Positions 16,119 through 23,849 of a DNA stretch of 64,000 nt are shown piece after piece (the stretch's first letter is position 1; each line of letters opens with the position of its first letter). The notes beneath the pieces are model-generated. The model was not told the DNA's origin. It did no database searches and saw only the letters and a program-made list of their open reading frames with translations. Both the position numbers and the translations under genes were made by a program. This stretch comes from Mycobacterium gastri (GTDB lineage Bacteria; Actinomycetota; Actinomycetes; Mycobacteriales; Mycobacteriaceae), in the NCBI RefSeq assembly GCF_002102175.1, contig NZ_LQOX01000143.1, forward strand, positions 1-64,000. The letters are read 5' to 3'.

Positions 16119-16729
16119 CGTTGGTACCGCTTTTCCAGTTCATTTCGGAGGTTTGCCCTGCCACGGTAGAGCAGGGCACGTTGCGCCTCGGCGGACAGCT
16201 CGAGGATCTCGGATGCCTCTTCGGCGGAGGTGCCGACCAGGTCGCGCAGGATTACCAGCTGTCGCTGCCGCGGCGGCAGCGTATCCAGCGCCGCGCGCAC
16301 CTGCTCGACGAGTTCCCTTGCGACGGTGCGGTCCTCGGGGAGGAACCGCCTCGACGGCGGCACGCTCCAGTGCCCGGAGTCGGGGTGACCGGCCGGGTGC
16401 ATCCGCCCCGACAGCGGGTCGGCGTCGTCGGTGGCCAGCACCTCGTGCTCGCGGATCCGGGATTCGCGGCGCCGGTGCCGCGACGCGGTGTTCTTGACGA
16501 TCCCGAACAACCAGGTGGCCACCGACGAGCGGCCCTCGAACGAGGCCGACGACTGCATCACCTGAACCCATGCTTCTTGTACTGCTTCTTCGGCCACCGT
16601 CGGCGAATTCACCATTGTGCAAGCAAAACTCACCATTTGGCGGTGATAGTCGCGCACCAAGCCGGCCAGCGGAACCCCGCCGACCATGTGCTCGGATGCG
16701 GATCCGGGTGGGACCGCGACCGGGGTCAT
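16115..16729 (-). CDS. ECF-family RNA polymerase sigma factor
   Basis: A 204-residue group IV sigma factor. Region 2 is visible as LVRDYHRQMVSFACTM, AEEAVQEAWVQVMQS and SSVATWLFGIVKNTASRHRR. Region 4 is ALDTLPPRQRQLVILRDLVG followed by TSAEEASEILELSAEAQRAL. The length and lack of extra domains fit a simple ECF sigma held by an adjacent zinc anti-sigma factor. It starts 19 bases after the upstream gene, in the middle of the operon, which suggests self-amplifying control of the whole cluster. I could not identify its promoter by eye. Confidence 0.88.
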   Translation of the reverse strand: MTPVAVPPGSASEHMVGGVPLAGLVRDYHRQMVSFACTMVNSPTVAEEAVQEAWVQVMQSSASFEGRSSVATWLFGIVKNTASRHRRRESRIREHEVLATDDADPLSGRMHPAGHPDSGHWSVPPSRRFLPEDRTVARELVEQVRAALDTLPPRQRQLVILRDLVGTSAEEASEILELSAEAQRALLYRGRANLRNELEKRYQR

Positions 16730-16748
16730 CGTCGACCCGAGCGGTCAC

Positions 16749-17816
16749 TCAACGGCATCCCCCCAGTTCCCATCGCAGCTGAGCCTCCGACGGCGACTGC
16801 ACGGGCAGGAATGCGGCTTCCCGGTATCGGCGGCTCGCCGGCGTCCTGCTGGCATAGCCCTTCCCGCCGGCCGTACGAATCTCCAGCGCGGCGCTGGCAC
16901 TGGCGATTTCGGCGGCGCTGAGGCGCAGCGAGAGCAACTCCTTCTTGCTCGGCGGCTGCTGGCCGCCGACCGATGCGGCCACGCTGGCCAAGGTGGTCTC
17001 GGCCAGCGCAAGCTTTCCCGCGATCAGGTCGACGTCGGGGGCGAACACCGAATTCACTCCGGTGAGGCCGATCCGGCATTGCGTCAGCGTGGTCTTGGCC
17101 AGCCCGAGGCACATTGCCGACTGCAGGACCAGGAAGGTGGGGCGAACCGCGTCCAGAAACCCGTCGAAGTCGGTGGACAGCACCTGCTCATCGCCGACGT
17201 ACACATCGGTCAACTCCAGATATGACGAGGCCGTGCTGCCCATCGCCAAGAGTTCGAAGTGATCACCAATGGTGATACCCGGTGTGCTCAACGGCACGGC
17301 CACGATCAATTTGTCGCCGCGTTCGGTGCGCGCCGCGGTCACCAGGACCGAGTCGTGGTACAGGTTGCTGGCCCACCTGATCGACCCGCTCAGCTGGTAG
17401 CCGCCCGGGACGGCTGCGGCGGTGAGCTCGAGGCTGCCGCAGCCGGCCGCGTCTTTGAAGGCGGCCGCCATTCCGGTGATGCCCAGCGCGGTGCCGGCCA
17501 GCAGCGGCTGGGCCGCGGCCATGCTGTATTCCGTTGCGGCGGTGAGTAAATACTCGATCACCATCCGGTTGGCCCACACGCAGAACCCGGTGCTCATGCA
17601 CTCGCCGGAGATCATTCGGATCACCTGGGCCATCTGTGGCAGCCGTCCGTCGATGTTGCCGGGAGCACCGAGCCCGAGCAGTCCAACTGCCCCTAGGCCC
17701 GCAAAGCTGCGGCGGGCGGTGTCGTCTCCGCGGTCCAGCACACCGGCGTGCGCGCGGATGTCTGCCAGCAGCTCCGAATCGAGCAAGTCGATCGCGGCGT
17801 CGATGGTCGCGGTCAC
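16749..17816 (-). CDS. Acyl-CoA-dehydrogenase-fold flavoprotein, probably a monooxygenase
   Basis: A 355-residue protein with the acyl-CoA dehydrogenase layout: N-terminal helices, a central beta domain (ITGMAAAFKDAAGCGSLELT, VPGGYQLSGSIRWASNLYHD), and a C-terminal helical domain ending GGKGYASRTPASRRYREAAF. The usual YEGTSE segment near the C-terminus, which supplies the catalytic glutamate in many members, is replaced by VQSPSEAQ. That argues against beta-oxidation and towards DszC/SfnB-type oxygenases, which take reduced flavin from a separate reductase; one is encoded in this operon. The GTG start overlaps the cyanase stop and follows AGGAGG. Confidence 0.8.
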   Translation of the reverse strand: MTATIDAAIDLLDSELLADIRAHAGVLDRGDDTARRSFAGLGAVGLLGLGAPGNIDGRLPQMAQVIRMISGECMSTGFCVWANRMVIEYLLTAATEYSMAAAQPLLAGTALGITGMAAAFKDAAGCGSLELTAAAVPGGYQLSGSIRWASNLYHDSVLVTAARTERGDKLIVAVPLSTPGITIGDHFELLAMGSTASSYLELTDVYVGDEQVLSTDFDGFLDAVRPTFLVLQSAMCLGLAKTTLTQCRIGLTGVNSVFAPDVDLIAGKLALAETTLASVAASVGGQQPPSKKELLSLRLSAAEIASASAALEIRTAGGKGYASRTPASRRYREAAFLPVQSPSEAQLRWELGGCR

Positions 17817-18289
17817 GACATGACCTCCTGTTCCGTGTTGTTCCATGTGTAGTCGAGAAACTTGCCGTCGAAGGTCACAATCACCCGATCACCTTGCGGA
17901 TCCGGGCGCCGCTGCACACTCATCCGGAAGTTGATGGCGCTCATGATCCCGTCGCCGAACTCCTCGGCGATCAGCTCCTTGAGTGCGGGCCCGTAGAGCG
18001 ACAGCGCCTCATGGAACCGGTAGATCGTCGGATCCGCCGACGCCGATTCGGCGGATCCCCGGTAGGGCATCAACTGCAGAGCGCCGACCGCGTCGGCGTC
18101 GAGGTCGAGCAGTGCCGCGACGGTCGAGGCGTCGTCAGCCGACAGCGGGTGCTGGCCGAGGAGCGCCGCTACCGTCCACACCCGGTCCTTGCCGATCGCG
18201 TCGGCGATCTTGGTCCAGCTCAATCCCTTTGCCATCCGGGCCAGCTTGATGGCTTCGGCGAGCTGCAGCCTGGTCGCGTTGCACGTCAC
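17813..18289 (-). CDS. cynS: Cyanate hydratase (cyanase)
   Basis: A 158-residue cyanase, the enzyme that converts cyanate plus bicarbonate to ammonia and two CO2 via carbamate. The N-terminal helix-turn-helix-like domain (GLSWTKIADAIGKDRVWTVA, AALLGQHPLSADDA) and the C-terminal catalytic domain are both complete. The three catalytic residues are kept: Arg91 and Glu94 in YRFHEAL, and Ser117 in MSAINF, matching Arg96, Glu99 and Ser122 of E. coli. The start is GTG, ten bases after the OsmC gene; the stop overlaps the next gene (GTGA). H37Rv has no cyanase that I know of. Confidence 0.95.
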   Translation of the reverse strand: MTCNATRLQLAEAIKLARMAKGLSWTKIADAIGKDRVWTVAALLGQHPLSADDASTVAALLDLDADAVGALQLMPYRGSAESASADPTIYRFHEALSLYGPALKELIAEEFGDGIMSAINFRMSVQRRPDPQGDRVIVTFDGKFLDYTWNNTEQEVMS

Positions 18290-18299
18290 GTCGCGATGC

Positions 18300-18824
18300 C
18301 TAGTCGATGGTCAGCGTCGAGTCGACGGTGGCCGGACGGCGGAACGTGTTCACCACGGGCGACCAGGCGATCGCGTTGTCGTGGATCTCCTGCAACGTCT
18401 GTTCGTCGGCATCTCCGGCCAAGGTGACGCGACAGCGCACCGCGGTAAAGCCGAGGACCTTGCCGGCCGGGGTGTCGCCGACGCCCCACACGGCGGAGAT
18501 GTCGATGTCACCTTCCATCTCGACCTCGATCTTGGTCAGGGTCACGCCACGGTGGGTGGCGTTGGCCAGCAGACCCACCGAGATGCAGGATCCCAGGGCC
18601 GCCAACGTCGTCTCCGAGGGGTTGGGCGCCGAGTCGTCACCCAGCAGCGCGGGCGGTTCGCCGACGAGCATGGGCGCCAGGTCGCGCACGTAGGTCATGT
18701 TGCGAAAGCCGCTTTCACACACCGTCTTGGCTTTCAGTGTCTTCTTGCCCGTGCTGGGGTCGGTCTTGGCGCTGCACGACAGTCGGTCCAGGCCTTCGGC
18801 ATCGATGACGAGCACGTCGGTCAT
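18300..18824 (-). CDS. OsmC-family protein lacking the second redox cysteine
   Basis: A 174-residue OsmC/Ohr-fold protein, the first gene of the seven-gene operon. The helix with the first family cysteine is intact (PNPSETTLAALGSCISVG, Cys80). The position where OsmC and Ohr have their second cysteine, in a C-P context, reads AIAWSPVVNTF, with serine at 155. A normal thiol peroxidase needs both, so a binding or carrier role or an altered chemistry is more likely. The ATG at 18824 follows GGAGGACTCTAC. It is encoded directly before cyanase, so a linked function is plausible. Confidence 0.83.
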   Translation of the reverse strand: MTDVLVIDAEGLDRLSCSAKTDPSTGKKTLKAKTVCESGFRNMTYVRDLAPMLVGEPPALLGDDSAPNPSETTLAALGSCISVGLLANATHRGVTLTKIEVEMEGDIDISAVWGVGDTPAGKVLGFTAVRCRVTLAGDADEQTLQEIHDNAIAWSPVVNTFRRPATVDSTLTID

Positions 18825-18997
18825 GTAGAGTCCTCCATTTCTTTCCAAAGCAAATAGTTTTCGGCGTCAAGCTTTTAGTGCTCGGCAGACGCGCAGACGT
18901 GACGGCTTTCGGCAGCCTTTTACACGATCGACACAAAGCTCACCTGCCGGAAACATGGAGGGCCGCAGCTTTGCCGCTGCCACCGGTCGCCGGGCGG

Positions 18998-19834
18998 CTA
19001 GGCGGCAGGCCGGGTAACGAAGTCGATGAGTTCTTCGACCCGGCCGATCAGCGCGGGCTCCAGATCGTTCCAGTCGCGCACGGTTGACCGGATACGCCGC
19101 CACGCCGTGGCGATGTCGGCCTGGTCGGCGTGCGGCCAGCCCAGCGCCTGACAGACTCCGTACTTCCACTCGATGTGCCGCGGCACACTCGGCCACGCCT
19201 TGAGGCCGAGCCGGTTGGGTTTCACGGCCTGCCAGATGTCGACGTAAGGATGACCGACGACCAGGGTGTCCGAGCCACCCGGCCCCTGGCGCACCGCTTC
19301 GGCAATGCGCGCCTCTTTCGACCCGGCGACCAGGTGGTCCACGAGGACGCCGAGTCGACAGCGCGGTCCGGGCCGGAAATCGGCGACGATGCGCACCAGG
19401 TCGTCGACGCCACCCAGGTGCTCCACCACAACGCCTTCGATGCGCAGGTCTTCCCCCCAGACCTGGGCGACGAGCTCGGCGTCGTGACGTCCCTCGACGT
19501 AGATCCGGCTGGCACGGGCAACCCGAGCGCGGGCACCGGGGACCGCTACCGAACCGGATGCCGTTCGCTTCGGCGTGACCGGCGCCGGGCGGCGCGGCGC
19601 AGTGAGGATTACCGGTCGACCGTCGATCAGGTAACCGGGCCCGAGCGGAAAACCGCGGGTCTTACCGTGGCGGTCTTCGAGGTCGATGCGGCCGTATTCG
19701 ACTCGGACCACGGCGCCGACGTAGCCGCTTTCGGCGTCCTCGACCACCATGCCGATCTCGACCGGATGCTCCACCGATCGCGGCGCGCGCCGCCCTCCCC
19801 CGGACAAGACGTCGCTGCCATAACGATCCACCAC
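18998..19834 (-). CDS. DUF3097 family protein
   Basis: A 278-residue protein of the actinobacterial DUF3097 family. Landmarks are VDRYGSDVL at the N-terminus, ARVARASRIYVEGRHDAELV and WGEDLRIEGVVVEHLGGVDD in the middle, then GVLVDHLVAGSKEARIA and VGHPYVDIWQAVKP. The YVEGRHDAEL and LVDH pair recalls a TOPRIM-like acidic arrangement (glutamate, then aspartate), which hints at nucleic-acid or nucleotide binding, but no function is established. The start is one of two adjacent GTG codons (19834 or 19831). It lies upstream of the OsmC operon, separated by 173 bases. Confidence 0.8.
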   Translation of the reverse strand: MVDRYGSDVLSGGGRRAPRSVEHPVEIGMVVEDAESGYVGAVVRVEYGRIDLEDRHGKTRGFPLGPGYLIDGRPVILTAPRRPAPVTPKRTASGSVAVPGARARVARASRIYVEGRHDAELVAQVWGEDLRIEGVVVEHLGGVDDLVRIVADFRPGPRCRLGVLVDHLVAGSKEARIAEAVRQGPGGSDTLVVGHPYVDIWQAVKPNRLGLKAWPSVPRHIEWKYGVCQALGWPHADQADIATAWRRIRSTVRDWNDLEPALIGRVEELIDFVTRPAA

Positions 19835-20237
19835 GCGGCAATACTAGGCAGTCGCTCGCCGGACGCGGTTGCGGCGCGCCGCGGCCGTCTAGCGAAAATG
19901 CCTGTCTCACTCGGATATTCATGGGACCACGAATACGGCTGGTCAACGATGTCCTCTTGCTCAGGCTTGGCTGCCCACGTCTTGGCTCTGTCTTCGGCAC
20001 GCCGATGCCGCACCTTCGCTCAAACCGCTTGTGATGGCAGGCGTTCGGGGATGTTTCACGTGCTCACCGTTATCGGCTGTCATGCCGCTGCATCGAGTGT
20101 GCAGTGTCGGCTCTGAGAGTGAATGTAGGGCGGGAACCGCCACGATCGGCCGCCCGGACGGCACGCTCGGCGCCCTCAGCGTACAGTCGGTGCCTTCAGC
20201 CACCGACCCAAGACTTGTTCGGTGTCGAGGTGCGGCC
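19835..20237. other. Divergent intergenic region without a recognisable gene
   Basis: About 400 bases between the DUF3097 gene and the DinB-like gene, which point away from each other, so both promoters must lie here. Open frames exist but are not supported by ribosome binding sites or motifs. I see no clear operator. Confidence 0.45.
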
Positions 20238-20879
20238 ATGACTATCGACGGTGGTGGCGCACAAGCCACCATGATGAGCATGGCCCGTGCCGAGCGCGCA
20301 GAACTGACGGAATTCCTGGCGACCCTGACTCCACAGCAGTGGGCCACACCCAGTCTGTGCGCCGGATGGAGCGTCAAAGATGTTGTCGCGCATATGTTCA
20401 GCTACGAAGAGCTCAACGCATTCGGGTTGCTGATGCGGTTCGTCAAGGGCCGGGTGGTACGGGCCAACGAGGTCGGCGTCCGAGAATTTTCAGCGCTTAC
20501 CCCACCGGAATTGCTGGAGTTCGTCGGCCAGCACCTCCAGCCGCGGGGGCTGACAGCGGGTTTCGGCGGAATGATCGCGCTGGTCGACGGCATGATCCAC
20601 CACCAGGACATCCGGCGCCCACTCGGTCAGCCCCGCACCATTGCCGCCGGGCGACTCGAACGCGTGCTGCAGCTGGTGCCGAAGAACCCCCGGCTTGGCG
20701 CTCGACCGCGAATCAACGGACTGCGGCTGCGGGCAACCGACCTCGACTGGACACACGGCAGCGGACCCGAAGTGACCGGGACCGGTGAGGCATTGCTGGT
20801 GGCCATGGCCGGCAGGCCGGCGGCCGTCGCCGACCTCAGCGGTCCCGGTCGACGCACCCTCGCGCAACGACTGAGCTGA
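20238..20879 (+). CDS. DinB/mycothiol-dependent maleylpyruvate-isomerase-like protein, Rv2036 homologue
   Basis: A 213-residue protein, the same length as I recall for M. tuberculosis Rv2036. The N-terminal motif TPSLCAGWSVKDVVAHMFSY is the hallmark of the mycothiol-dependent maleylpyruvate isomerase/DinB superfamily, whose histidines bind a metal in a four-helix bundle. The second cluster is in VDGMIHHQDIRRPLG. Family members act on thiol adducts or as mycothiol-S-transferases; the substrate is unknown here. The ATG at 20238 was preferred to a longer open frame because family homology begins there. It is convergent with the patatin gene. Confidence 0.83.
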   Translation: MTIDGGGAQATMMSMARAERAELTEFLATLTPQQWATPSLCAGWSVKDVVAHMFSYEELNAFGLLMRFVKGRVVRANEVGVREFSALTPPELLEFVGQHLQPRGLTAGFGGMIALVDGMIHHQDIRRPLGQPRTIAAGRLERVLQLVPKNPRLGARPRINGLRLRATDLDWTHGSGPEVTGTGEALLVAMAGRPAAVADLSGPGRRTLAQRLS

Positions 20880-20912
20880 TCGCCGCTTCGGCGGACCCTT
20901 GGCCCGGAGCGC

Positions 20913-21890
20913 TCAGTCCAAAGGGGTGGCGGGGCCGCCGCACTTCGCGATGTAGTCCTGGTAGTTCCAGGTCTGCAGAAACTCTTGACCCGCTTGCACC
21001 CCGCGCTGGTACAGGGCCTCGCGTTGTTCGGCGGTGATATCGAAGTCGATCGGGCTGATGGTCTTAGCGGGCACGAAGATAGTGCGCCGCACGGTACAAG
21101 GGTCGTCGATGTAGGCGTTGTCCTGATTGCTGACCAACGTCTCAATCGCGGCGATTCCCAACGACACTGGCCCATGAACCGGATGAGTCGGCGGAATGCC
21201 CGGACGCGACGACAGCCGGATCCCGAAGGTCGGCCACTCCGGTCCGCCATCGGATCGGTCGAACAGCCCCACTGGAAAGTTCGACAGCAATGCTCCGTCA
21301 ACCCACGTCGCGCCGGCGACCCGAACCGGCTCGAACACGAACGGAATCGCCGACGAGGCATGGACCGCGCGGGCCACCGAAAAGTCGTCAGGGTCAATGC
21401 CATAGGAGTCCAGATCCCATGGGATGCGAACCAACCGGTGCCGAGACAGGTCGCTGGCTGTGACCACCAGCGACCAGGCAAATTGCTCGGGTTCATCGCC
21501 GGTACGCAAGTCAGCGAAAGTGCGCACGCCCAGGTCACCGAGCAAGCCGGTGAGCAGCTGTTCCAGATAGGCTCCCCGATACACGCCATCCGACGTCAGC
21601 AGCGAGAGCACCCCGCCGATCAACGGCACGTGTCCGGCGAGACTGCGGTCGAGAAGCTTCCGGTAGTCGATGCTGCGCATGATCTCGGAGAGCCGTGTCA
21701 GCGGTTCCCCCGCCACCTGCAGCGCCGCGACCAGCGACGCGACGATCGCACCGGCGCTGGTCCCTGCGACACGGGGAAACCTGTAGCCGGCCGCGCCCAG
21801 CGCGTCCACCGCGCCGACCAACCCGATCCCCCGGACCCCGCCGCCTTCGCAGACCAGATCGACACGGTGCGTGCTCACGGCCGTCACCAT
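20913..21890 (-). CDS. Patatin-like phospholipase, Rv2037c homologue
   Basis: A 325-residue patatin-domain lipase. The oxyanion motif CEGGGVRGIG, the nucleophile elbow GTSAG and the catalytic aspartate motif WVDGALLSN are all intact, defining a serine-aspartate dyad that hydrolyses acyl esters of lipids. The ATG at 21890 puts the glycine-rich motif near residue 15, as in other family members; the open frame extends further. H37Rv Rv2037c is about the same size and has the same neighbours. No signal peptide is seen, so a cytoplasmic or membrane-associated location is likely. Confidence 0.88.
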   Translation of the reverse strand: MVTAVSTHRVDLVCEGGGVRGIGLVGAVDALGAAGYRFPRVAGTSAGAIVASLVAALQVAGEPLTRLSEIMRSIDYRKLLDRSLAGHVPLIGGVLSLLTSDGVYRGAYLEQLLTGLLGDLGVRTFADLRTGDEPEQFAWSLVVTASDLSRHRLVRIPWDLDSYGIDPDDFSVARAVHASSAIPFVFEPVRVAGATWVDGALLSNFPVGLFDRSDGGPEWPTFGIRLSSRPGIPPTHPVHGPVSLGIAAIETLVSNQDNAYIDDPCTVRRTIFVPAKTISPIDFDITAEQREALYQRGVQAGQEFLQTWNYQDYIAKCGGPATPLD

Positions 21891-21931
21891 AGTCGCATCG
21901 TGGGTGGTTATCGGTGTGCGGCACACCGGTG

Positions 21932-23002
21932 TCAGGCAATCCGACGGCCGTCGGCTCCGAAGAAGTGCAGTTGGCCGGGTTGAGGGCGCAGACGCACGCG
22001 GCTGCCACGCGCGGGCGGCTGGCGGCCGTCCGTTCGAGCGACGATCGCCTGACCGGCGAGCTGGCCTGCCCCGCTGATCCGGCCATACAGATAGGCGTCG
22101 GCGCCGAGCTCCTCCACCACGTAGACCTCAATTTCCACGCCGACGTTGCCCACTTCGAAATGTTCGGGACGAATGCCGACAACAATCTCCGGTGCCGCGG
22201 TGGCTATCTCGCGCGGCACGTGCATATGCCAATCCCCAAGCTTCACTGCCGAATCGGCAGTCGGGAGGGTAAACAGGTTCATCGCCGGCGATCCGATGAA
22301 TCCGGCGACGAACACGTTGTCCGGGTTGCGGTAAAGTTCCCGCGGCGCCGCGCACTGTTGCAGCACCCCGTCGCACAGCACCGCGACCCGGTCGCCCATC
22401 GTCATGGCCTCGACCTGATCGTGGGTGACGTAAACCGTGGTGGTGCCGAGTTGCCGTTGCAATGCGGCGATCTGATTGCGGGTTTGCACCCGCAGCTTGG
22501 CATCGAGATTGGACAGCGGCTCGTCCATCAGGAAAACCCGCGGACGGCGCACAATGGCACGCCCCATTGCCACCCGCTGGCGTTGTCCGCCGGAGAGGTC
22601 CTTGGGCTTGCGGTCCAGGTATGGTTGCAAATCAAGCAATTTCGCGGCGGCCAGCACTCTTTCGCGGATCTCCGGCTTTGGCGTCTTGGCAACCTTCAAC
22701 GCGAATCCCATGTTCTGCGCCACCGTCATGTGCGGGTAGAGGGCGTAGTTCTGGAAGACCATGGCGACATCGCGATCCTTGGGATCGACGTTGGTGACGT
22801 CCCGGTCGCCGATCCGGATCTTGCCCGAATCCAATTTCTCCAATCCGGCCACCATCCGCAGCGACGTGGTCTTGCCGCATCCGGACGGTCCGACCAGCAC
22901 GACGAACTCACCGTCGCCGACAACGAGGTCAAGGCGGTCCAGGGCGGGCCGGTCTGCGCCGGGGTACTGCCGGGTGGCCCCCTCGAAACTCACCGTGGCC
23001 AT
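21932..23002 (-). CDS. Sugar ABC transporter ATP-binding protein, Rv2038c homologue
   Basis: A 356-residue ATPase of the MalK/UgpC class. Walker A (GPSGCGKTT), Q-loop (MVFQNYALYPHM), signature (LSGGQRQRVAMGRAIVRRP), Walker B (VFLMDEPLSNLD) and switch histidine (VYVTHDQVEAM) are all present, followed by a C-terminal TOBE/regulatory domain. It energises the two permeases encoded just upstream in the same operon, with a four-base gap. The substrate is unknown; M. tuberculosis Rv2038c-Rv2041c is a predicted carbohydrate importer. Confidence 0.95.
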   Translation of the reverse strand: MATVSFEGATRQYPGADRPALDRLDLVVGDGEFVVLVGPSGCGKTTSLRMVAGLEKLDSGKIRIGDRDVTNVDPKDRDVAMVFQNYALYPHMTVAQNMGFALKVAKTPKPEIRERVLAAAKLLDLQPYLDRKPKDLSGGQRQRVAMGRAIVRRPRVFLMDEPLSNLDAKLRVQTRNQIAALQRQLGTTTVYVTHDQVEAMTMGDRVAVLCDGVLQQCAAPRELYRNPDNVFVAGFIGSPAMNLFTLPTADSAVKLGDWHMHVPREIATAAPEIVVGIRPEHFEVGNVGVEIEVYVVEELGADAYLYGRISGAGQLAGQAIVARTDGRQPPARGSRVRLRPQPGQLHFFGADGRRIA

Positions 23003-23006
23003 GCGG

Positions 23007-23849
23007 CTATCCGCCGAGTCCGGTCGCGGCGATACCGCGGATGAACGAGCGCTGCGCCGCCGCGTAGACGAGCACCAACGGCAAGAGTATGAGCATCGAC
23101 GTCGCCATGAAAACCGGCCACCGTGCCACGTATTCGCCGCGCAACCGCACCAGACCGAGCGTCAGGGTGGCCAGGCTGTTGCGTTGGATCATCAGCAGCG
23201 GCCAGAGAAAATCGTTCCATACGTTCACCCAGGTGAGCACTGCCAGCACCATCACCGCCGGCCTGGCATGGGGCAACAGGATCCGCCAGTAGATCTGCCA
23301 GGGCGAGCAGCCGTCCAGAATCGCCGCTTCTTCGAGATCGGCTGGGAGAGTGCGGAAAAACTGCCTCATGAGGTAGGTGCCGAAGGCGCTACCGAACAAA
23401 CCCGGCACGATCATCGCCCATGGGGTGTCCACCCACCCCACGGTGCGCATCAGAATGAACTGCGGGATTACGGTGACCGTCAGCGGCACCATGAGCGTGC
23501 CCAGGTACATGACGAACAAGGTGTCGCGGCCGCGAAAATGCAGTCGCGCAAAGGCATATCCGGCCAGCGAGCAGAAGAACACCTGGCCGGCGGTGACGCA
23601 GCCGGCATACAGCACGGTGTTGAAAAACATTCGCCAGAACGGCATCAGCGCGAACACTTCGCTGTAGTTGGACCACTGCGGGTGGTCAGGGACCAACTTC
23701 GGTTGGCTCACTTCGCCTTCCCTCTTCAACGAGCCCGACAGGGCCCAGATGATCGGGAACAGGGCGCACCAGGCGATCGCGATCAGCGCGGTGTACAGGG
23801 CGACAGCGCGAACGATGTTGCGGTTGACCACTCGATCAGCCGAGCCCAC
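23007..23849 (-). CDS. Sugar ABC transporter permease (MalG-type), Rv2039c homologue
   Basis: A 280-residue inner-membrane permease with six hydrophobic segments. The EAA loop that docks on the ATPase is ADLEEAAILDGCSPWQIYWR, followed by ILLPHARPA. This is the MalG/UgpE class. The ATG at 23849 overlaps the end of the other permease gene by 14 bases, indicating translational coupling. The size equals that of the M. tuberculosis homologue. Confidence 0.93.
   Translation of the reverse strand: MGSADRVVNRNIVRAVALYTALIAIAWCALFPIIWALSGSLKREGEVSQPKLVPDHPQWSNYSEVFALMPFWRMFFNTVLYAGCVTAGQVFFCSLAGYAFARLHFRGRDTLFVMYLGTLMVPLTVTVIPQFILMRTVGWVDTPWAMIVPGLFGSAFGTYLMRQFFRTLPADLEEAAILDGCSPWQIYWRILLPHARPAVMVLAVLTWVNVWNDFLWPLLMIQRNSLATLTLGLVRLRGEYVARWPVFMATSMLILLPLVLVYAAAQRSFIRGIAATGLGG

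Noticed and set aside
18825..18997. Search for an ECF-type promoter (GGAAC, then GTT) upstream of the OsmC operon
   Set aside because: No convincing pair with proper spacing was found; the GGAA near the start is part of the ribosome binding region.
19130..20116. 328-codon plus-strand frame opposite the DUF3097 gene
   Set aside because: Antisense to a conserved protein, with no start signal or recognisable domain.
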